Shown: one piece after another, positions 23,173 through 35,438 of the stretch
Position numbering within the stretch: the first letter of the stretch is position 1
Layout of the letters: every line of letters starts with the position of its first letter
Assembly (NCBI GenBank): GCA_964017185.1
Contig: OZ024882.1
Location: 39,653,988 to 39,717,987, forward strand
Source of the DNA: Rugalucina vietnamica
Lineage: Eukaryota > Mollusca > Bivalvia > Lucinida > Lucinidae
Direction: 5' to 3'
DNA: 64,000 nucleotides
Made by a program: the position numbers and the translations under genes
The notes under the pieces: model-generated
What the model was told of the DNA's origin: nothing
Database searches by the model: none
What the model saw: the letters and a program-made list of their open reading frames with translations, nothing else

Positions 23173-23313
23173 TATCTAAACAAGACTACATGACAAACAA
23201 GTTGTATCAATCTTTGGATAAGAATAATAAATATTTTTAATGTTTATTAATGGGATAAGCATACCTTCTTGCATGACATTGACATGCTTGTTTTACAGTA
23301 CGTTATTTTGTTT

Positions 23314-23372
23314 TTAATTCCGTAGGTCATTTAATTCCAATTCCACAGGTCATTTAATTCCGTAGGTCATAT
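23314..23372. repeat. Short tandem repeat
   Basis: Three copies of TAATTCCGTAGGTCATTT or near variants, about 22 bp each. Confidence 0.6.
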
Positions 23373-23514
23373 TGTCCTTGAAAAATAGTCACAACAAAGG
23401 TGAAAAGGTGTGTTCACTATTGGCTGCCTGTAATTCTAATAGGCTGACTTCTCCATCATCAATGTGCTTGGGTTTCCTGCAACAGAAATCAGAGACTTGT
23501 TATTATGACATTTT

Positions 23515-23873
23515 CACTGGGTGCTTCCTTGGTGTTTTGTTTGACTTTTTGGTAACGGATTTTGTTCTACTTCTTTAACACAGTAAATCTCAACAAAACA
23601 GAGTCGACAATAACATAAATCGCTTGATTTATATCACTATTTAACGAATCAAATTAAATCTTACTATAAAATTGCATTCAAAGCACAATATTTTGACACG
23701 AAATTCTTTCAGTGACGTCATAAATTAGAATCAAATCAGATCATTGACCAAATTCTAGGAATTATTGTAGAAAAAAATCTTATACCGGAATCAAACAAAA
23801 CCAAATCCTATCGGGACCTATAGTAAAAGTCAAACAAAACCTTTTTATATCGGGACGAAGGAAGCACCCAGTG
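23515..23873. mobile_element. 359-bp TIR element, CACTGGG ends, 5-bp target duplication
   Basis: Inverted ends CACTGGGTGCTTCCTT (16 bp, perfect) flanked by ATTTT on both sides. A second inverted block GTTTTGTTTGACTTTT lies further in. It contains TGACGTCA at 23713. A CAC start and a 5-bp duplication are features of Transib/RAG-type transposons, but the heptamer is not the canonical one and no transposase is present. Confidence 0.65.
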
Positions 23874-23968
23874 ATTTTCTGAACATCAGGAAAACATGTC
23901 CGTGCAATAAATACCCCCATAAACCCCACTTTTATATACTAAAACTGGGGTTTGCAGGGGTAAACCTG

Positions 23969-24080
23969 TTTTTCTTATTTTTGCTCTAAAACATAGATTG
24001 TGGGTACTTGTTAGGACCGGCTCGCCGAGGCGGTTCTAACGTGTACCCACAATCTATGTTTTGAGCAAAAATAAGAAAAA
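23969..24080. repeat. Palindromic hairpin, about 112 bp
   Basis: The arms start TTTTTCTTATTTTTGCTC and end at the complement. The inner stem is AACATAGATTGTGGGTAC. The loop GGACCGGCTCGCCGAGGCGG is GC-rich and itself palindromic. Confidence 0.75.
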
Positions 24081-24783
24081 TATCTTTTTTTTTTCCAGTG
24101 AAATTTTTCATTTTTACAAACAATTTTTTTCTGTATATTGCATGGGCGTTTTTTCGTAATGAGACTTTTCCTGACCAGAGGTGTCATTGTCTAGCAAACT
24201 CAGCGAATTGACCTCCTTTTGAATATGTCATAGATTTGTGTAGGCCCATTTAAAAGGTTAGTTCTGTGCTTCTTCAGTCGTTCAGTCAGTGCCTTATGGT
24301 TGTATGGCAAGAAGGGTTCTGTGTGATAAGTGTGCTGCATGTACTTTTATGATTATGTTTTGTTAGAAAGTTGAAGAAATTTGTGTTAAGTCCGAAGCCA
24401 GTGATAGTAATATAGCTTACCTTATTTACATTTATGCTGCCTTTACACAACAAACGAGGCAGCATCGACATTTTCGGAAACATTTGAAGATGCGCCATTT
24501 AGTTCTTAGACCCATTTCTTAGATCACTTAGCTGTAAACAAGAAGGGTAATGCTAGCTATAGTTGCTCGAGGTGTTTTACATGGCTGAAGAACTAATTAT
24601 TAATTTATGAGATCATTACCAAATCGTAAAAAAGACATCAAACAAGTCCACTATTCTGTCACAAACAATTTTTCGTTTTTACCAATACCTGCCATATGAC
24701 GGAGATAGCGTAAAATTTACATGTAGATAAACATTAAATTGTTTTGTGCCACGATAGCCTGCGCTAGCTGTAGTATTGCTGGA
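24081..24783. other. Intergenic, no feature seen
   Basis: AT-rich; no exon or bounded repeat recognised. Confidence 0.35.
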
Positions 24784-24821
24784 ACTAAATTATGTTGCCA
24801 AAACTCCTTAATTCATAAGGC

Positions 24822-25923
24822 TCTGTCACATATTCACGTATCAGCGGCGTATCGCTCACATATCTATAAAAATTTCGATACGCCGATGTCTGAGCCGTAT
24901 TTTGCTTGAGCGACATATGTGCCACGTACGTGTGACGTTCCTGCTTCGTTCCCGTGGCGTATCCGTGACGTATCTGTATTCGTATGGAATTTCACTTTCG
25001 TATGTACGGCGTATCAAAGCGTATGTGCTACGTACGCGTGACGTATGTATGCGCGTGACGTATCTACGGCGTATGTATTACGTTCCATTCTTATCTGCGG
25101 CGTATCTATTCTGTACCAATTGCTTTTTAATACCTGTGAGAACAAACGGTTGTGTTCACTTTGGTCATGCAATTCGCACATTACAGTTATCAATTATCAG
25201 AGGTCCAAGGTGCCACCGGAGAAATCTAGATAATCTAGATTAACACCGAAGAAAAAACTCGAGGTGGTTGTGGTAGTGGGGGGGGGCATCTCCAAGCTCC
25301 CCGTCCTGTTCGTAAGAAGACATGAACAAAGACAGAGGCTACACCAAGCGTAGCCCTGAAAGAACCCTGCACGGCACCCGAACCTTGAGAAACATCTGAT
25401 CATGACTTCAGAAAAACGAAAACATGTACATAGAAGCATTAAGATTCTCTGAGAACGCCACAAAACATTCCTAATACTCTTAATACGTCACACATACTCA
25501 ACAGCAGCGAAACGTACGTAGCACATACGTAGCACATACGTCATTGGTACGCGAGATACGCCACACGTAGATACGAAAAGAGAGTCGAGGATACGCCACA
25601 CATACGTAGCAGATACGAAAGGTACGCTGTACGCTGTGGCATGTTAACCGCGACGTACGTGTGACGTATGAGGAGTATGAGCTACGTATCTACGGCGTAC
25701 CTGCCACGTTGCTTTCGTATGTACCACGTATGTGTGACGTATGTAAGGCGTATCGGACCTGCCACGTACATGCTACGAATTTTTAAGTAGCACCTCGGCG
25801 TATGAAGAGTATGAGCTACGTATCGAGGAGTATGAGCTACGTATGCTCACGTATGTACGACGTACGCGTGACGTACCTTTCGTGTCTTGATACGTGAGTG
25901 GATACGCGATAGTGTGACAGTGG
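24822..25923. mobile_element. 1.1-kb foldback element built of ACGTA/GCGTAT words
   Basis: The ends are CTCTGTCACATATTCACG and the complement of GCGATAGTGTGACAGTG. About 280 bp on the left and 420 bp on the right are degenerate arrays of words such as GACGTAT, GCGTAT and CTACGTACG in opposite orientations. The middle (about 25120-25480) is ordinary sequence. Open frames inside are by-products of the arrays. Confidence 0.65.
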
Positions 25924-26260
25924 TTTTACCCATAGTATGGCCATAAATAAAAGGATTTTTGTTACCAAAAATAAATTCACACCAATATTATGAGAAGAAA
26001 AAAAAAAAAAAAAAAAAAAAAAATTAAGTTGGCAAAACTGTTAATTCATACCAATAGTATGGCAAAAACTAAAATGTTACTTTTTACCAAAACTCTTTTT
26101 TCACACCTAAAGTATGGCAAAATTGAAATTATGTTGCCAGAACTCTTTTTTTCATACCCGTTGTAAAAACAAGATTATGCTACCAGAACGTTTAATTCAA
26201 ACCCATATTATGGCAAACACTAAAATTACGTTGCCAAAACTCTTAATGCACATAAGCTAT
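25924..26260. repeat. Degenerate tandem array, about 70-bp units
   Basis: Five or so units around TTGCCAAAACTCTTAATTCA and AGTATGGCAAAAACTAAAAT. One unit also lies left of the foldback element (24786-24821), so the element inserted into this array. A run of about 35 A lies at 25989-26024. Confidence 0.6.
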
Positions 26261-26284
26261 CACATAGTATATGGCAGAGGTGCA

Positions 26285-26420
26285 CCATGCCGGGGATTTT
26301 TGTAGACATATATGTTTTGAAAGCCAGTACCCTAAGCTACTAAATGCCGCTTGTTAGCACTCTGACTGCTGGGGCTTTATCGTGCCAGAGCGTGTTACGT
26401 ACGTTACCAACGTATGATTT
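26285..26420 (+). repeat. Left member of an inverted repeat pair (partner at 31545)
   Basis: GGTGCACCATGCCGGGGATT ... TTGTTAGCACTCTGAC ... GCGTGTTACGTACGTTAC matches the complement of 31545-31682. The two may be the ends of one 5.4-kb element. Confidence 0.55.
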
Positions 26421-27900
26421 TTAAATTCAAGCTGCTAAGGGGATCACCAAAATTTATGACAAAAAGCAAATATTTGACAAGAACTTTACCTTTGAATATG
26501 TAGCAGAGATGTTACCTAATCTAACGGGACCAAATTCAATAATATTTAGATTTCATGACTACTGGTACAGCAGAAGTAACGTAAATAACCCATGTATTTT
26601 GGCATATCCACCGTGTTTCGTTTCTTATAAAATACAGCTTAGACAAAATACCAAAATATAATTTATTATCTACAGTCCTTGCCCTTTAAAATGACATATA
26701 GTACAGATCTCTGTGACCTTCCATCACTCCACAGATGCCGATTGTCTTCCCCTACCCCATTTAAATATACTCATCAAAAGAAGTTTTGCACCAGTTAATA
26801 TTTTTCTCATTTTAAAATAATGTCTAGTATAGATATTTTTCGAATAAACTTTTAAAACTTAATACCATCTTAAAGGGCTGGACTTCCTGAATGACAAATC
26901 AATATTTCTTCTTAAAAAGATTAAATAAAAATGTGCAAAAATGCATATTTTTGAAAACACCAAAATTTGGGATGCAGCAAAAAGCCCACATCTTTATTTC
27001 TGGGCTTTCAAACCCGGATTCGTTTCAGATCCTTATTCGGGATACTGAAAGCAATCATTTAAAGCAAAAAACTAAAAATTGAATTTTTTTGACAAAAACA
27101 CTATTTTTGACCAAAAATAACGATTTTTGAGATTTTGTTTAAATTCTCAGATAAAGCTTAGTAACTCATCTCTCCAATAAAATGGGTTGTTTTTCTTTCA
27201 AACAGAGCATGCAGCACCCATTAATGTTTAACTGAAGGTACTGGTTTTCAACCCATCCAAATTCAGAATTTTTAAAAAGCTACATGTCAAAAAAGTACTC
27301 ATGCAACATCTTTGACATGAGATTGCCTTTAACAGAAAGAAAACAGGCGGCAATTTTTGGTGTCAAAACATCTCATAGTGATCAAAAATTGAAATGAATT
27401 TCGATTTTACTCATTTTTTTCCAATATTTATCATTTTTTCTCAAAAATTGCAATTTTGTCCAAAAATGAATTTGTACTAAAATTTTGAGATTTTTTAAAT
27501 TGTTTTTAGGCTTAATCATTAGCTTTGGAGCTCTTGTGTGTAAATTTGGAAACAAAAATTTTTTCTTGATGCTGTGGCATTTTTTGTGGAATTTTTTCGA
27601 TTTTCCAATTTTCAGCATTTACAGAAAATTGGAATTTTCAATTTTTCCTAAGATCGTTTCCGCAACAATTTTTGGTCTTATCCTACACATTATCAAACTC
27701 TTTCAGACTGTGCAAATTCAAAAAGCTAACTTTAAAATTTGTTAGTTAAAATGTCACTTAAAAATATGAAAAAATCTAAATGGTGCAAAACTTCTTTTGA
27801 TGAGTATATAATATTCCTTTTAAGAAACAAATCCCAGCAGAAACAGAACAAAGACACTTCCTTTCCTGAACAACATCCCAGTTTTCGAAATAAAACTTCC
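26421..27900. other. AT-rich DNA without a supported gene
   Basis: Long T- and A-rich stretches. The open frames at 27382-27745 on both strands follow from this composition and have no domain. Confidence 0.4.
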
Positions 27901-28295
27901 ATAGGTATTAAAAACACACAAAAATCAACTACAGATCATGCTTCATGATAATGGTAACATATTTTATGTAATGTCATGGTAACGTATGTAACAATTTTGT
28001 TTTTTCACTATAAAATCATATACTTATGATTAATTGCAGATTATCATTTTTCTCTCACAGTTATTTCAATAAGGAAATTAAATTTATTGAATATCTGTCC
28101 TGAAAGGTATTAAAAGCACACAAAAATCAACTACAGAACATGCTTCATGATAACGGTCACATACTTTACGTAATGGCATGTTTACTTACGTAACAATTTT
28201 GTATTTTCTCTATAGAATCAAATACTTATAATTTATAGCAGATTATCATTTTTCTCCCATAATTATTTCCAATTAGAAAATTAAATTTACTGAAA
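27901..28295 (+). repeat. Tandem duplication of about 195 bp
   Basis: Two diverged copies beginning AGGTATTAAAAACACACAAA and AGGTATTAAAAGCACACAAA, about 205 bp apart. Confidence 0.7.
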
Positions 28296-28469
28296 TGAAC
28301 AAAATGAGAGCCAAAAGGGCAACAATCGCTTACCTGATAACAATTAAGTATGAAAAGGATTAAATCAGTAACAGAAATGGAATGGAATATTAATTGCGGT
28401 TCTATTCTGCTAACATACAAATTTATTAAAGCTTATTTGTGTATTCACATTATTGTGTAATTCTATTAT

Positions 28470-28643
28470 GACGTAGACTCAAGTCACAGATTTACCGTTA
28501 TGAAACTGAATGACTCTCCAGTGTTGCGATTGATCAAATACATCCGTTATGAAACTGAATGACTCTCCAGTGTTGCGATTGATCAAATACATTCACTTCC
28601 TTCATAATGTTCATGGCAAATCTGTGACGTCAGTCTACTACGA
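28470..28643. repeat. Small inverted-repeat element around a 52-bp tandem duplication
   Basis: The left arm AGTCACAGATTT pairs with AAATCTGTGACGTCAGTCTAC on the right, which carries TGACGTCA at 28625. Between them, CCGTTATGAAACTGAATGAC and the following 30 bp are present twice in tandem. Confidence 0.6.
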
Positions 28644-28968
28644 TCGATATAATATATCATACGTATCAAATGGATCATAAAGTGAAGGCTCTAAAGAACA
28701 TTATATTAGCTGAGTGAGCAGCTATTTCACTAAAGGTGGACATACAATTACCTGAACTTAACTACTTCCGTGTGACTTCAGAAATCGACACCAAAACTTA
28801 AAACAAATACACGTAGGACCACAAAAGAAATACGACCCTGGGACATTGTGAAGCAATGAAAGTTGTGTATTCATGTGGATTTGCTTATTACATGTATCCA
28901 TTCTTTCACAAAAACGAAAACTACACCATAGATACAGCCTGCTATATGTCTTTAGTTTAGTTTAAGTG

Positions 28969-29067
28969 CCTAATTGTCAATTTAGTTTTTCCACACCTCG
29001 GTTTTTGGAGTGTGAATCTCTGTCTGACTGCGCCTTTTCCTGACCATTGCCTACTTGTACCTTTTAG
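28969..29067 (+). repeat. Family G retroelement, short 3' fragment
   Basis: It carries CACACCTCGGTTTTTGGAGT and the shared 3' end GCCTACTTGTACCTTTT. Confidence 0.8.
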
Positions 29068-30555
29068 GGTCACATGTAACACAACTGAAACTACTGACTG
29101 AATGATCATCTGATTACTGGTTAACCACTCAGGTATGAGCCTCTCAAGAAAATGTGGTTACGTCAAGCCATTCATTACATATGCCTCAATGGTTAGTTGG
29201 GTGGTTATATTTGAAGCAATTTTTGGATGTCATGACGGCCTAATTTTGGGTATAAGTTCCGTAAAATGAAGGGAACTTCCCAACATGAATATAGCTGTTG
29301 ACTGGGATGCTAAGCATCAATGCAAACAAACAAACGTTGGAGCAAACGAAAACTGCCATATGAACCTCAGAGGACTGAGCAAGACACACGAAGGGTCTTG
29401 CCCCAGCCCACCCTACATAAACAATATTTCCAGACACGCCAGTAATGGGATTTTCATTCCTGACTTACATATGTACTTCTTACAGAAGTTTAAATAAGAT
29501 ATTGAAGGTGCTATAGAATGGCCTCACTTACAAATTCACCATCTTAGGTGTAACATGTTTTGTCTTTTTGTCAAGGGCAGCTTATGTCGTAGTTAAAAGG
29601 AGATGCGATCAAAGATATAACCGCTAGAGTGACCATAGTACTTTCACCCACCAATCATATACATTGTCATGGGAACGGGAGTTCTGTTCTGATCTGGCTC
29701 TTCTTTATGCATGTAAACTGCAGAACTGTATCCGTCTAAATAAAATACATGTAGCTTGTGGTATCGCAGACAGTTAATGCGCAAAAATGACAAATTTTCG
29801 TGATAAAGAGAGCAGCTATTAAGTGTTTTCTGTCCCATAACACCATTGTTGCTTGCTACTGATTGTTTTAAAGTGATGGTTTGGATTAAATTCTTACTTG
29901 GTGTTAGATGGAGTCACGAGTAGAATTATTATATTATATTTTCTTTGTTGCCATTTTTGTTTTTGTCCGTATACTTGTAGAAAATTCACGGTAAAGAAAG
30001 TTTCGAACAACCAAGTTCTCACTCCTGGGCTCGACACTGTACCACCACTACTGTGAGCGTTTTTCTCCATTGGGAACAACATTAAGCGCGACTCCTTGAG
30101 GCTGTGTTCCTTTTGATTGGTTATACACCTAACATGCATTGGATGGTTAGTGAAAGATAGATACTTGCATGAAATCTGCAAAACCCAACATGATTAGGTT
30201 GCTAATGATGATATAGCACACTCACTTAAAAGCCTTGATGACACCAATCTTGACGTCAATAGACATATCTGCAAGGCTCATTTTTATGTAGATTCAACAA
30301 GTTTAGGCCTATAGTGCCTTGTTACACACCCGCTTTAAGTCTATGCCACATAACTATGGCTAAAGTTTATCAATCCACCTTCACATTTTGCTTGCATACA
30401 TATAACAAAGATTGATAGTCCTATTGTAATCATATCTAGTGAATTTCATGATTGATTGATTGAAAGACTGATTATAATATTATAATGATGATCAAAAAAC
30501 ACTGAAACCACTTTAGAGCCAAATTCTGAAATGTAGGATGTGTTTTATTTTTGTT
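29068..30555. other. No supported gene
   Basis: A repeat-like block near 29290-29350 (GACTGGGATGCTAAGCATCA, AACAAACAAACG) may be SINE-derived. Otherwise nothing is recognised. Confidence 0.3.
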
Positions 30556-30559
30556 CAGA

Positions 30560-31440
30560 TTCATAAGCGTTTAGGAATCTCAGCCCTTTTTGTATGAGTG
30601 GAAATGACTTTACGACACTTACCGTTATCTACGTTACCATGTAACAAGACACTAGGCGACATGCATTATGGTTGTGTTAGTATTAAGCTTGTAATCATTA
30701 AAACAATGGCAATTTTAAACTGAAAATGCGTCATTGAATTGAGTGTTTCCCCCAATGACACTTCAAGAAAGTATATTATGTATTTTCAAATGCGTCTCTG
30801 TCAAATACATGTATGTGGGCAAGCAACAACGGCACATGTTTCACTCAACAGGATACAGTTGAAACAAAGTCCAAACATTGTTGGTTAAATAATTTGGACA
30901 ACAGACTTATTTGCAAACACTAAATTCATTATTTCGAAAGCAAATCCTCACAACTCATTCCACCTCAGCCCTCTGTATGAAGGGAATGTTCTTACGGTAT
31001 TTTGCCGTTATCTACGTTACCAATGACAAAGCACTCGGTAACAATTAATAAGATGTCATTGGTTTATGATAAGTTTACCATTTAGACAACGCCAAGTTTT
31101 AATTTGAATGTTTTGCTGAATTGTACTATTTACCAGTGTCCCTTGGAGAATGACTAAGTATGATTTAGTTATAGACATAAGTATATGTATACTGGCAAGT
31201 GGGGACGACACAAGTTTCAATATATGACATGCAGCTGCAAACAAAGCACACGCTTTTGGGTGAACTAATTCGGACAACAGACTTTATTCAAAAATATGTC
31301 CACACAATCAGTTTGTTTATTTGCGTTAGAAATTCGATGTACTGTTTGTTCATATGGAACGTCTAATGCATATTTCGTTACATACGTTACCATATGTGGT
31401 ACAATGAATTATGCTCATATAAAAGCATGTTTTAGTATTT
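30560..31440 (+). repeat. Tandem duplication of about 400 bp, two to three diverged units
   Basis: Units start near 30590 (CAGCCCTTTTTGTATGAGTG), 30965 (CAGCCCTCTGTATGAAGGGA) and a partial third near 31310. Each has CCGTTATCTACGTTACCA or a variant, and GGACAACAGACTT near its end. Confidence 0.6.
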
Positions 31441-31544
31441 TTTTCCTATTTCTAATCTGTGTGTTTGCTTTAACACTAAACTTCATAAAAAACATACCAA
31501 ATGTCGATTTTATGGTAATTCTCATGAAATTTGCAACATGTCAC

Positions 31545-31690
31545 GTACGTAACGCATTCAAAAGGCCGCTACGTCCAAACGCCCCAACGGTCAGAGTGCT
31601 AACAAGTGTTATTTTGAAGGGAATCGGATGGACTTTCAGAAAATTATACCCTTCAAAAATCCCCGGCATGGTGCACCAGGGTCTATTGGC
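31545..31690 (-). repeat. Right member of an inverted repeat pair (partner at 26285)
   Basis: CAGAGTGCTAACAAGTG ... AAAAATCCCCGGCATGGTGC is the complement of the left member, with internal differences. Confidence 0.55.
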
Positions 31691-32400
31691 TCCTGGAGGT
31701 CTAACATACATTATATCGAAAAACTAAAATTATGTTTCCAATTTTCTAAATCTATATCTACGAAAACTAATCACCTGATTGCCGTGAATTTCTTTGCTTT
31801 CAGAAACTAAAATCCTCTTGTAGATCCTAGATACTTTGATCAACAATATTCAAATGGCCAATGCTAAATTTCGTGTCCACTAACGACAATATTTGGGCTC
31901 AGAAGAAAAAGTGCCTTACGTAAATGATAATCAAGTCTCTCTTAAAATATCTGAGCAGCTTGACCCATATTTGACTACAGGATTTTCCAAGCCCCGATTT
32001 GCTGGTAAGGACCCCCATGAGAAAATGTTTCATTTATTCAAGTATAACTCCTATATATACCTCAAAGTCCACTGGCGAGCTTGCCAATGACAGATGTCTC
32101 CGTGACTGACAGAAGATGTGCTACGAACTGTTTGTCATCTCCCCAGCGTTGGACGACATGCTTACATGGGTTGAATAGTTGAAGTGGTTGGTTTTGCTAT
32201 TCCGGGTCGTATTTCCTTATTGACCCAAGCTCTCAGTTTAAACATTGTCTCACTTCCTTATTAGCGATCATTAGCTCAACAATCTAACCACATGTAGTTC
32301 AAACACGGGGATGGAGTGCAATCAATTCACTCTATGTATTGCCGACCAAATGTACAACGATTTGAACTATTTATACGGCCATTTCATTTTGGTGTTCATT
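31691..32400. other. No feature seen
   Basis: Short open frames only; no domain, exon chain or repeat unit recognised. Confidence 0.35.
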
Positions 32401-32404
32401 TAAG

Positions 32405-32770
32405 AAATGAATTTCATTTTTCTGGTGTTCATGGAGCTATGAACCGCAGTGGGTCGCGTGCAAAGTGAATGAACCCCGAAGGGGTTCATGTAAGCTTTGC
32501 TAGCGACCCACTGGTGTTCATAGCTCCATGAACAACAGAAAAATTAAACTCATTGCTTATATTTATATTCATTTCTCTCTATCGCTTGTTGAAAAATCAC
32601 CAAGGCGGTCACATTTACCAGTAAACAGAGAATCTACACACAGTGTGTGTTGAAACAGCGGAACGGCGTCGACGTTTACAACGTCCAATCAGATTGGCGA
32701 GATTCATGTTTTATGACGTCAAGTTTGGATTACGTCACGTCGCGTGACACAATGTTGTTCATGGAAGTAT
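32405..32770. mobile_element. Hairpin element with TGACGTCA
   Basis: Near-perfect palindrome at 32416-32544: GTGTTCATGGAGCTATGAAC pairs with its complement, and the inner stem GTGGGTCGC surrounds GAACCCCGAAGGGGTTC. The right part has TGACGTCA at 32714, then ACGTCACGTCGCGTGAC, and a short return of the GTTCATGGAAGTATGAAC word. Confidence 0.7.
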
Positions 32771-33880
32771 GAACACAGATGAACATCTAATGGTTTATCT
32801 AAGGAGGTTTTAGAAAAATGTAAATATATATGCGTATCCCAGAGAAGGGGTTTCTTTTCGAAAGGCCGGCGTTTTGTAGCATCCCATATTATCTCCGAAG
32901 AATGTTTGCAGAGGTGGTTCATTAAATTCCAGTTTCACCACGGAGATATATAATGAAATGGCCAAAATATAACCCATCAATGGCCAGAATATCTATAAAT
33001 ACTGTAGCAGAGAGCGACTGAGGGGGTGAGATAAGCAGCCAGTGTGAGAGTTCCCTGCCTCTAACGGCACTTACATATTAAATTGAACGGTAGAAGAATT
33101 GTTTACCATGTAGGCATACGCCAAGGAAGATATATCGGTCCAGCCGCGCTCACATTTCACCAAATCTCTCTGAGACGGACTATTGGTGTGGTCATCCGGA
33201 TGTATACACAAACGCATGCATGATCTGGCCGTTTTCAAATCGTTAGATTCTCTACTGTGTACGTCATATCAGGAATCGACTTGCAGAATTTCAGCATGTA
33301 GGTTTCTAGCTGTTATCACCGCTGGTACATACAACAGCTGCATGGGTGATGATACAAAGGTGAAGAATGGAAACGGCCTCAAGTTGAAATAATCGTTAAA
33401 AATGACGAGATTGACTACGTTAAGATATTGACGTCAAGCGTCTAGAGGCGATGGCACATAGCCTCAGCACAAGGAATGGTAACAGATGCTAAACCACGAC
33501 ATATGCGATGTTCCTTCCGGTAGAATTAGGCACGTATCAAAAGAGAAAATACATAGGTGGTTTAACATAGCAACAATTTACTAAAGATTAATCATAAAGA
33601 GGGCGTAAAAATGTCATTGGAGCCGTCGATTGCTAAAAATCACACATTCTGCATTACGGCATTATGCCCTTGCTCCATAAATAGCGTTCATGCCAACATT
33701 ACATTAGTAGCGTTTTGTTGGGCCCAGAATGCTAGGACTGTATGCGAATTTTACAATGTAAAAATATACATGTATCTTTAAGTCATTCACTGAAGTGAAA
33801 GCCATAGCAAATGTTGAAAATTGGAAGTTACTAAATTCGTACATCATTTTGTGTTAGAGTGAATAATATAGTCTAACAAA
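32771..33880. other. Upstream region of the secreted-protein gene
   Basis: No exon recognised. TGACGTCA at 33429. No clear TATA box was identified near the 33881 ATG. Confidence 0.35.
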
Positions 33881-35075
33881 ATGGCTGGTTTGTCCATGAT
33901 TCTATTCATTACTATACTTTCTTTCAGTGTTCTAAGTATTTTTGGTACTCCAGATGTGTTTGTGGTAACAAAATCTCACAGGACGTCAAATGAACGTTCA
34001 CAACAAAGCCAGACTGACTTGCAGAAAGAAACTGGACATACTACACGCAGATTATTGGGAAAACCAGGTGATAGAAAATGGCGAAAACACCTATTGCCTG
34101 AACGCTTAAGAATATTGCAACACCAAGCGCCAGCTGAATTTCGCGCGTCACTTGACTGGCCACCCGGTGTTTTCCCCTCAGGAAATCCCAATGAAAGGAC
34201 GGCTAACAGAAGGACCAATGCTGCCCTAAACAGACCGATACATGTGATAGTCGGAAATACTCAAACTACGTCAACAACTGGCGTACATTCGTCAAAGTAT
34301 ACATTTTCAAGGGAAGCTACAGGCCAAAGAGCCATTAGAAAGAAACCAATAGGTGCTTCTTTTCATAGCAGTTCTATACAAGATTCCAATATGGTTTTGC
34401 CCGATGTTATGTCCACACCTAATTCAGCTGCCGACAATCTTACACCAAAGACACCTGTAGACGAGAGTGGCAGTAGACGCGATAACAAGCAACAGACGGC
34501 TCCAAACAATGGCAAGAGCATTATCGAGGGCCCAGATCAAATGACAGATAAAGCTTTTGACGGTAACGTTCTTTTCCATGTCCGAAATAGGTATTTTGTT
34601 GTGGTTCCAATTGTTGAAGTTTGTGCTGTTTGCACCTTATGTACGTTTTCATATTTTTAGTTAAGTTCGGGTAACTGAGTGGCCGCCTATTGGGAAATAA
34701 CTGCTCACTCAGCTTTCGATATGTTTTCTTAGTATAAGTACCTGACTGTCAAATTAGTGTTTTCCCATCTCGTTTTTTGGAGGGGGATTTCTTTCTGATT
34801 GCGCTGTTTCATGATCGTTGCCTACTTTTACCTTCGTATATATATAATAGTGGATATTATATGAAATTTTAGCTTTCTTCTGCTACGTCCTCTTTATGAT
34901 CACGTATTCTATTCCTTTTTCAGGAAAAGCTGATATAAAGAACGCACGAACACCTGACAGCAGTGCTGCGACAGTTGTAGGTTTATTGGCTGATGGTCTC
35001 TGTAGTTTGTGTTTGGAAAACGAAGGAATGGATTGTTCAAAAATACACTGTCAAATACAAAACCAAAATGTGTAA
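33881..35075 (+). CDS. Uncharacterised secreted protein, two exons
   Basis: Exon 1 is 33881-34562 and exon 2 is 34924-35075, giving 277 aa. The ATG sits in a good context (AACAAAATGG). Residues 1-22 are a hydrophobic signal peptide, probably cut near FG|TPD. The middle is polar, basic and probably disordered, with a dibasic RR near residue 57 and a low-complexity Thr/Ser/Asn region. The intron has donor GGTAACG and a pyrimidine-rich acceptor ending CCTTTTTCAG, and phases match. Exon 2 gives a short C-terminal domain with four cysteines (CSLC, then MDCSKIHC) and a TAA stop. Exon 1 also reads on into the intron for 32 codons, but that tail is partly a repeat copy (34614-34835), so the spliced form is preferred. 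I do not recognise the family. A peptide precursor or matrix protein is possible, but nothing proves it. Confidence 0.6.
34614..34835 (+). repeat. Family G retroelement fragment in the secreted-protein intron
   Basis: It matches the family 3' region (GTTTTCATATTTTTAGTTAA, GTAACTGAGTGGCCGCC) and ends near CCTACTTTTACCTT. It is older than the other copies. Confidence 0.8.
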
Positions 35076-35211
35076 ATAGCAAACATCACAAGCAAACTTG
35101 AACAACAAATATATATTATCAACTTTTTGTAGAAATACACAATCATGATAATAGCCAGGTCTTAACTGCTGGTGGCCAATGTTCTACCAACGTCAACGCA
35201 CTTGAAGTATG

Positions 35212-35212
<1 letters not shown>

Positions 35213-35242
<30 letters not shown>
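35213..35242. repeat. (TG)n microsatellite
   Basis: About 15 GT repeats 140 bp after the secreted-protein stop. Confidence 0.9.
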
Positions 35243-35245
<3 letters not shown>

Positions 35246-35438
35246 AATTGTAGGCATGACCGTGAAACCAACACAGAAGTGAAAGTTTTAATTTAACATA
35301 TACTTATTCGCAAAAGAAACGCGGAAATAAATAATACAATTGTTTTCTCTTTCTATATCATTAAAAGTTGTTTAAGTGATATAAATATCGATAGTCCCGT
35401 TAAGTCTCTTATATAGAATTTGAAAATCATGACGTTAA

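Noticed and set aside
24902-25243. 113-codon open frame
   Set aside because: It lies in the ACGTA-word array; the low-complexity words create the frame.
31296-31727. 143-codon open frame on +
   Set aside because: It spans a tandem duplication and an inverted repeat arm, has no domain, and its composition follows the repeats.
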